The notes under the pieces: generated by a model
The model's database searches: none
Told to the model about the DNA's origin: nothing
The model's input: the letters and a program-made list of their open reading frames with translations, nothing else
Translations under genes and position numbers: made by a program
Part shown: in pieces, positions 32,776-36,123 of the stretch
Position numbering within the stretch: position 1 is the first letter of the stretch
Layout of the letters: each line of letters starts with the position of its first letter
Assembly: GCF_030409335.1 (NCBI RefSeq)
Contig: NZ_JAUFPN010000202.1
Location: 1 to 36,123, forward strand
Reading direction: 5' to 3'
Length of the DNA: 36,123 bases
Source of the DNA: Paeniroseomonas aquatica
Lineage (GTDB): Bacteria; Pseudomonadota; Alphaproteobacteria; Acetobacterales; Acetobacteraceae

Positions 32776-34293
32776 ATGTCCGAGGAATTCGACGTCATCG
32801 TGGTCGGCGGCGGCAATGCCGCCTTCTGCGCCGCGCTCTCGGCCCAGGAGCAGGGCGCCCGGGTGGTGGTGCTGGAACGCGCCCCCGAGGACGAGGCCGG
32901 CGGCAACACCCGCTTCACCGCCGGCAACATCCGCTTCGCCTACCGCGGCGTCGACGACCTGCGCGAGCTGATGCCCGACCTGACCGACGCCGAATGCGCC
33001 ATCACCGACTTCGGCACCTATACCGAGGACCAGTTCTTCGACGACATGTTCCGGGTGACCCGCAACCGCACCGACCCCGAGCTGTGCGAGATCTTGGTGC
33101 GCCGCAGCTTCGAGACCATGAAGTGGCTGAAGGACAAGGGCGTGCGCTTCGCCCCGATCTGGGGCCAGCAGGCCTTCAAGGTGGATGGGCGCTTCAAGTT
33201 CTGGGGCGGGCTGACGGTTGCCGCCTATGGCGGGGGCCCCGGCCTGGTGCAGGCCGAGACCGACATCGCCCGCAAGAAGGGCATCGAGATCCGCTACGCG
33301 ACGCGGGCGCAGAAGATCCTGTATGACGGCTTTAAGGTCCGCGGCGTGCAGGTGAAGTCGCCGGGCCGCATCTACGACATCACGGCGCCGGCGGTGATCC
33401 TGGCGGCGGGCGGCTTCCAGGGCGATGCCGAGATGCGCACCCGCTACCTCGGCGCCGGCTGGGAGCTGGCCAAGGTGCGCGGCACCCGCTTCAACACCGG
33501 CGACGGCATCAAGATGGCGCTCGAGATCGGTGCCAGCCCCTTCGGCAACTACAGCGGCTGCCATGCCGTGCAATGGGACTTCAACGCGCCGGAATACGGC
33601 GACCTCGCGGTGGGCGACGCCTTCCAGAAGCACAGCTACCCCTGGTCGGTGCTGATCAACGCCAATGGCAAGCGCTTCCTGGATGAGGGTGCCGACTTCC
33701 GCAACTACACCTATGCCAAATACGGCCGGGTGGTGCTGGAGCAGCCCGGCAACTTCGCCTGGCAGGTCTTCGACAAGAAAGTCGAGAAGCAGCTGCGCGA
33801 CGAGTACCGCATCAAGCAGGTGACCAAGGTGAAGGCCGATACCCTGGAGGAGCTGGCCGGCAAGCTCGAGGGCGTCGACGTCCAGGCCTTCCTCGAGGAG
33901 ATCCGCGCCTACAACGCCGCGGTGAAGAAGGACGTGCCCTTCAACCCCAACATCAAGGACGGCCGCGGCACCGAGGGGCTGGCGATCAACAAGTCCAACT
34001 GGGCCAATACCATCGAGGATGGGCCCTTCGAGGCCTATCAGGTCGGCTGCGGCATCACCTTCACCTTCGGCGGCCTGCGGGTCGATACCGAGGCCCGGGT
34101 GCTGGATGCCGACCAGCAGCCGATCACCGGCCTCTATGCCGCCGGCGAGCTGGTGGGCGGCATCTTCTACTTCAACTATCCCGGCGGCTCGGGGCTGATC
34201 AACGGCATGGTCTTCGGCAAGCTGGCCGGGGCGACCGCGACCGCCGACCTCAAGACCAATGTCGGCGGCATGGCGGCGCCGGTCCCGGCCTGA
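32776..34293 (+). CDS. FAD-dependent dehydrogenase of the fumarate reductase/tricarballylate dehydrogenase (TcuA) type
   Basis: A 505-residue flavoprotein. GAAGGG lies ~9 nt before the ATG. The N-terminal FAD motif is EFDVIVVGGGNAAFCAALSA, with VVVLERAPEDEAGGNTRFTA. The capping domain spans roughly 120-370. The C-terminal FAD/substrate region has TFTFGGLRVDTEARVLD, ITGLYAAGELVGGIFYFNYP and GGSGLINGMVFGKLAG, typical of soluble fumarate-reductase-like enzymes. The overall pattern is closest to what I recall of TcuA, which oxidises tricarballylate to cis-aconitate. The partner gene tcuB (Fe-S/haem electron carrier) is absent, so the substrate may differ. Context (two Bug carboxylate receptors, a CitE-like lyase, a GntR regulator) supports an organic-acid substrate. 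A hairpin follows at 34299-34322. Confidence 0.82.
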   Translation: MSEEFDVIVVGGGNAAFCAALSAQEQGARVVVLERAPEDEAGGNTRFTAGNIRFAYRGVDDLRELMPDLTDAECAITDFGTYTEDQFFDDMFRVTRNRTDPELCEILVRRSFETMKWLKDKGVRFAPIWGQQAFKVDGRFKFWGGLTVAAYGGGPGLVQAETDIARKKGIEIRYATRAQKILYDGFKVRGVQVKSPGRIYDITAPAVILAAGGFQGDAEMRTRYLGAGWELAKVRGTRFNTGDGIKMALEIGASPFGNYSGCHAVQWDFNAPEYGDLAVGDAFQKHSYPWSVLINANGKRFLDEGADFRNYTYAKYGRVVLEQPGNFAWQVFDKKVEKQLRDEYRIKQVTKVKADTLEELAGKLEGVDVQAFLEEIRAYNAAVKKDVPFNPNIKDGRGTEGLAINKSNWANTIEDGPFEAYQVGCGITFTFGGLRVDTEARVLDADQQPITGLYAAGELVGGIFYFNYPGGSGLINGMVFGKLAGATATADLKTNVGGMAAPVPA

Positions 34294-34298
34294 GCGAG

Positions 34299-34322
34299 GG
34301 GGCGGGGGGATGCCCCCGCCCC
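34299..34322. terminator. Strong bidirectional GC hairpin
   Basis: GGGGCGGGGG (34299-34308) pairs perfectly with CCCCCGCCCC (34313-34322) over a GATG loop, between the convergent flavoprotein and Bug-receptor genes. No T-run on either strand. Confidence 0.6.
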
Positions 34323-34329
34323 GACCGGC

Positions 34330-35304
34330 CTATTCCGGCTTGACGTCGGCGGCCTTCACCACCGGGCCCCAGCGGTCGTATTCCTGGCCGACGAAGCGGT
34401 CGGTCTCGGCCGGGTCCATCCAGAGCGGGTCGCTGGCCATGTCGGTCAGGCGCTTCTTCACCGCCGGCAGGTCGAGGATCTCCTTCAGCGCCGCGGCCAG
34501 CCGCTCGACCGCCGGGCGGGGCGTGCCCTTCGGGGCGAAGAGGCCGGTCCAGGACCGCACCGCGTAGTCCGGCACGCCCTGCTCGGCGACGGTCGGGATG
34601 TCCGGGCGGCTGCGCAGGCGTTCGCTGGTGCCGACGGCCAGCAGCCGTACCGAGCCCGCCTCCGCCGGCCCGATCACCGTCGGCAGGTTCAGGAAAGCCA
34701 AGGGTACCGTGCCGGCGATGAGGTCGGTGATCGCCTGCCCACCGCCGCGATAGGGCACATGCGTCATGTCGAGCCCGGTCTTCAGCCGGAACAGCTCGCC
34801 GGCCAGGTGGTTCGAGGAGCCGACCCCGGAGGAGGCGAAGGTGATGCCCTTCGGGTCCGCCTTCACCTTGGCGATCAGCTCCTGGATGGTGCGGACTCCG
34901 AGGGCGTTGCTCGCCGCCACCACATTCGGCACGTCGACCAGCATCGCCACCGCCGGCAGCGCCTGCCGCACATCGTAGCCGAGGTCGGGCGCGATCAGCG
35001 GGTGGAAGATGTGGTTGGAGGCGGAGGAGACCAGCAGGGTCAGGCCATCCGGCCGGGCCCGGGCGACCATGCCCATGCCCACGCTGCCGCCGCCGCCGGG
35101 ACGGTTCTCGACAATGAAGGGCTGGCCGAAGCGGGCTTCCAGATGCGGCGTCAGCAGCCGGGCGGCCACGTCGTTCGAGCCGCCGGGCGCCCAGGGCACG
35201 ATCATGGTCACCGGCCGGCCGGGCCAGGCCCCCTGCGCCCGGGCGTGCCCGGCCAGCAGCAGCAGGGGGGTGGCGAGCGCCGTGCGGCGCGTGAGCTGGG
35301 TCAT
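34330..35304 (-). CDS. Bug-family (TctC-like) periplasmic receptor
   Basis: A 324-residue secreted binding protein. GGGAG precedes the ATG by 7 nt. The N-terminus MTQLTRRTALATPLLLLAGH has a twin-Arg followed by a hydrophobic stretch, so Tat or Sec export is possible, with cleavage after ARA. The mature protein opens WPGRPVTMIVPWAPGGSNDV, then LEARFGQPFIVENRPGGGGS and ARPDGLTLLVSSAS. It carries FASSGVGSSNHLAGELFRL, VPYRGGGQAITDLIAGTVPL and LFAPKGTPRPAVERL. It is convergent with the TcuA-like gene and could serve the same pathway. No TctAB genes are present. Confidence 0.87.
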   Translation of the reverse strand: MTQLTRRTALATPLLLLAGHARAQGAWPGRPVTMIVPWAPGGSNDVAARLLTPHLEARFGQPFIVENRPGGGGSVGMGMVARARPDGLTLLVSSASNHIFHPLIAPDLGYDVRQALPAVAMLVDVPNVVAASNALGVRTIQELIAKVKADPKGITFASSGVGSSNHLAGELFRLKTGLDMTHVPYRGGGQAITDLIAGTVPLAFLNLPTVIGPAEAGSVRLLAVGTSERLRSRPDIPTVAEQGVPDYAVRSWTGLFAPKGTPRPAVERLAAALKEILDLPAVKKRLTDMASDPLWMDPAETDRFVGQEYDRWGPVVKAADVKPE

Positions 35305-35436
35305 GGCGTTCTCCCGGGGTTCCTCCGGCGGCTATAGGCCGGAAGGGCGGCCGGCGGGAAGCTGCCGGACCGGAGGCCTGATCCTGGCACGCGGTGGCCC
35401 GCTTGATTATAACGACTTCAGAAGGAGTCGGTCGGA
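35305..35436. other. Divergent intergenic region
   Basis: A 132-nt spacer between the Bug receptor (minus) and the lipoprotein gene (plus). It is AT-richer near 35403-35420 (TTGATTATAACGA), where a promoter for the lipoprotein gene could lie. No clear palindrome or GntR-like site was seen. Confidence 0.35.
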
Positions 35437-36081
35437 ATGCGGAAGGGTCTCGCCAGCGTGCTTGCCGGCGCCGTGGTCCTTGCAGGCTGCGCATCGCCAC
35501 GGTCCTCGGGCATCGAGGCGCTCGAGCCCGGCCGCTACGGGCTGACCGTGACCGGTGGCGACCTGGGCGCGGCGGCAGCGCAGGCCCTGTCCGAGGCCAC
35601 CGGCTTCTGCAACCGTCAGGGGCGGCAGGCGGCCCTGCTGCAGAGCCGGATCAACCCCGGAGACTACCGGCTGGCCGTCCGCTGCCAGGATGAGGTGGAT
35701 CCCGCGGCACTGCGCCGAGGCCCCGGTGACGACGGCCCGCCCCCGGCGGCACCGATCCATGCTGGCCCGGCGCCCGCGCCCGCAGCGCCCGCCCGCGCCG
35801 ACACGCCGCGCCGCACCGCGCCGATGGCGTCCGGATTGCCGCCGCAGCCCCCGACGCTCGGCGCCCTGGCGGCCGCGTCGCGGCCGCTGCCACCGGAGCC
35901 GGCCATGCCGCCACCGCGGCGGGACCTGTTCCGGCGGCTGTTCAGCACCGATGACCGCCTGGCGCCGGATCCGGCCTCCGCCCGGGTGCCGGACCCGGTC
36001 TGGGCGACGCCCGCCGCACCGCCGGTGCCCGGCCAGATGGCGGTGCCGCCCGCCGGGTTCTGGGACCTGCGGCGCCGGTGA
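35437..36081 (+). CDS. Outer-envelope lipoprotein with Pro-rich C-terminus (hypothetical)
   Basis: A 214-residue protein. AAGGAG lies ~10 nt before the ATG. The signal MRKGLASVLAGAVVLAGCAS has a canonical lipobox L-A-G-C with lipidated Cys18. Residues ~28-84 form a compact domain: IEALEPGRYGLTVTGGDLGA, ALSEATGFCNRQGRQAALLQ and GDYRLAVRCQ. The spacing (Y-x-L-T-V, an A-x2-EA-x2-FC helix, and a final R-C) recalls small proteobacterial lipoproteins of unknown role with a Cys pair. From ~90 on it is Pro/Ala-rich and probably disordered, with a short basic motif RRDLFRRLFSTDDR. No function is assigned. Confidence 0.7.
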   Translation: MRKGLASVLAGAVVLAGCASPRSSGIEALEPGRYGLTVTGGDLGAAAAQALSEATGFCNRQGRQAALLQSRINPGDYRLAVRCQDEVDPAALRRGPGDDGPPPAAPIHAGPAPAPAAPARADTPRRTAPMASGLPPQPPTLGALAAASRPLPPEPAMPPPRRDLFRRLFSTDDRLAPDPASARVPDPVWATPAAPPVPGQMAVPPAGFWDLRRR

Positions 36082-36123
36082 CCGTAAGAAGCTGTACGCG
36101 ATTAAACGCTTTGCTCCGCCTGG
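36082..36123. other. Window end, no gene seen
   Basis: The last 42 nt are AT-richer (CGATTAAACGCTTTG) and hold no start codon with a ribosome-binding site. Confidence 0.4.

Overview
The window is a piece of a very GC-rich alphaproteobacterial chromosome. By eye GC is above 70 %, with strong G/C preference at third codon positions. The gene order dapF-mtaB-ftsY, the rpmI-rplT-pheS-pheT-lepA cluster and several orphan Bug-type (TctC-like) periplasmic receptors suggest an Acetobacteraceae member of the Roseomonas type. That placement is inference; no rRNA or marker search was possible.

Layout. 1-4.5 kb: 3' end of a dihydroxyacetone-kinase DhaL gene, a Pro/Ala-rich single-pass membrane protein, a GT39-type membrane glycosyltransferase, a 47-residue membrane peptide on the minus strand, and a coupled tusA-like/HDAC-like pair. 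4.5-7.7 kb is the most accessory part: two coupled small minus-strand ORFs, a Bug receptor, a GNAT acetyltransferase gene broken by an in-frame TGA, an AT-richer stretch, a phage-type QueD-like gene with an unexplained N-terminal extension, and a small secreted protein. 7.9-10 kb: an M20 carbamoylase-type amidohydrolase facing a VIT-family metal transporter. 10-14.5 kb: transketolase, GAPDH and phosphoglycerate kinase, with a terminator and a nested hairpin before pgk. 14.6-17.3 kb: a Tat-exported LivK-like receptor, a small ORF, a NUDIX hydrolase and a coupled secreted protein.

17.3-23.6 kb is a minus-strand block: HerA/DUF853 ATPase, then dapF, mtaB, ftsY, a secreted protein and a creatininase-family amidohydrolase. 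The last five are chained by 1-4 nt start/stop overlaps. 23.6-30 kb is plus-strand translation machinery: rpmI, rplT, pheS, pheT, lepA. Between the two blocks lies a short array of hairpin repeats. 30-35.3 kb looks like a local organic-acid utilisation cluster: two Bug receptors, a CitE-like lyase, a GntR/FCD regulator and a TcuA-like flavoprotein, with two related palindromes in front of the regulator and the flavoprotein. A lipoprotein gene closes the window.

Most of the window is ordinary core genome. I see no CRISPR array, rRNA, tRNA, intact transposase or integrase, and no convincing new multi-gene defence or biosynthetic system. The items most worth a second look are small: the broken GNAT gene, the phage-type QueD homologue, the hairpin array, the pgk leader structure, the putative regulator palindromes and several short unannotated ORFs.
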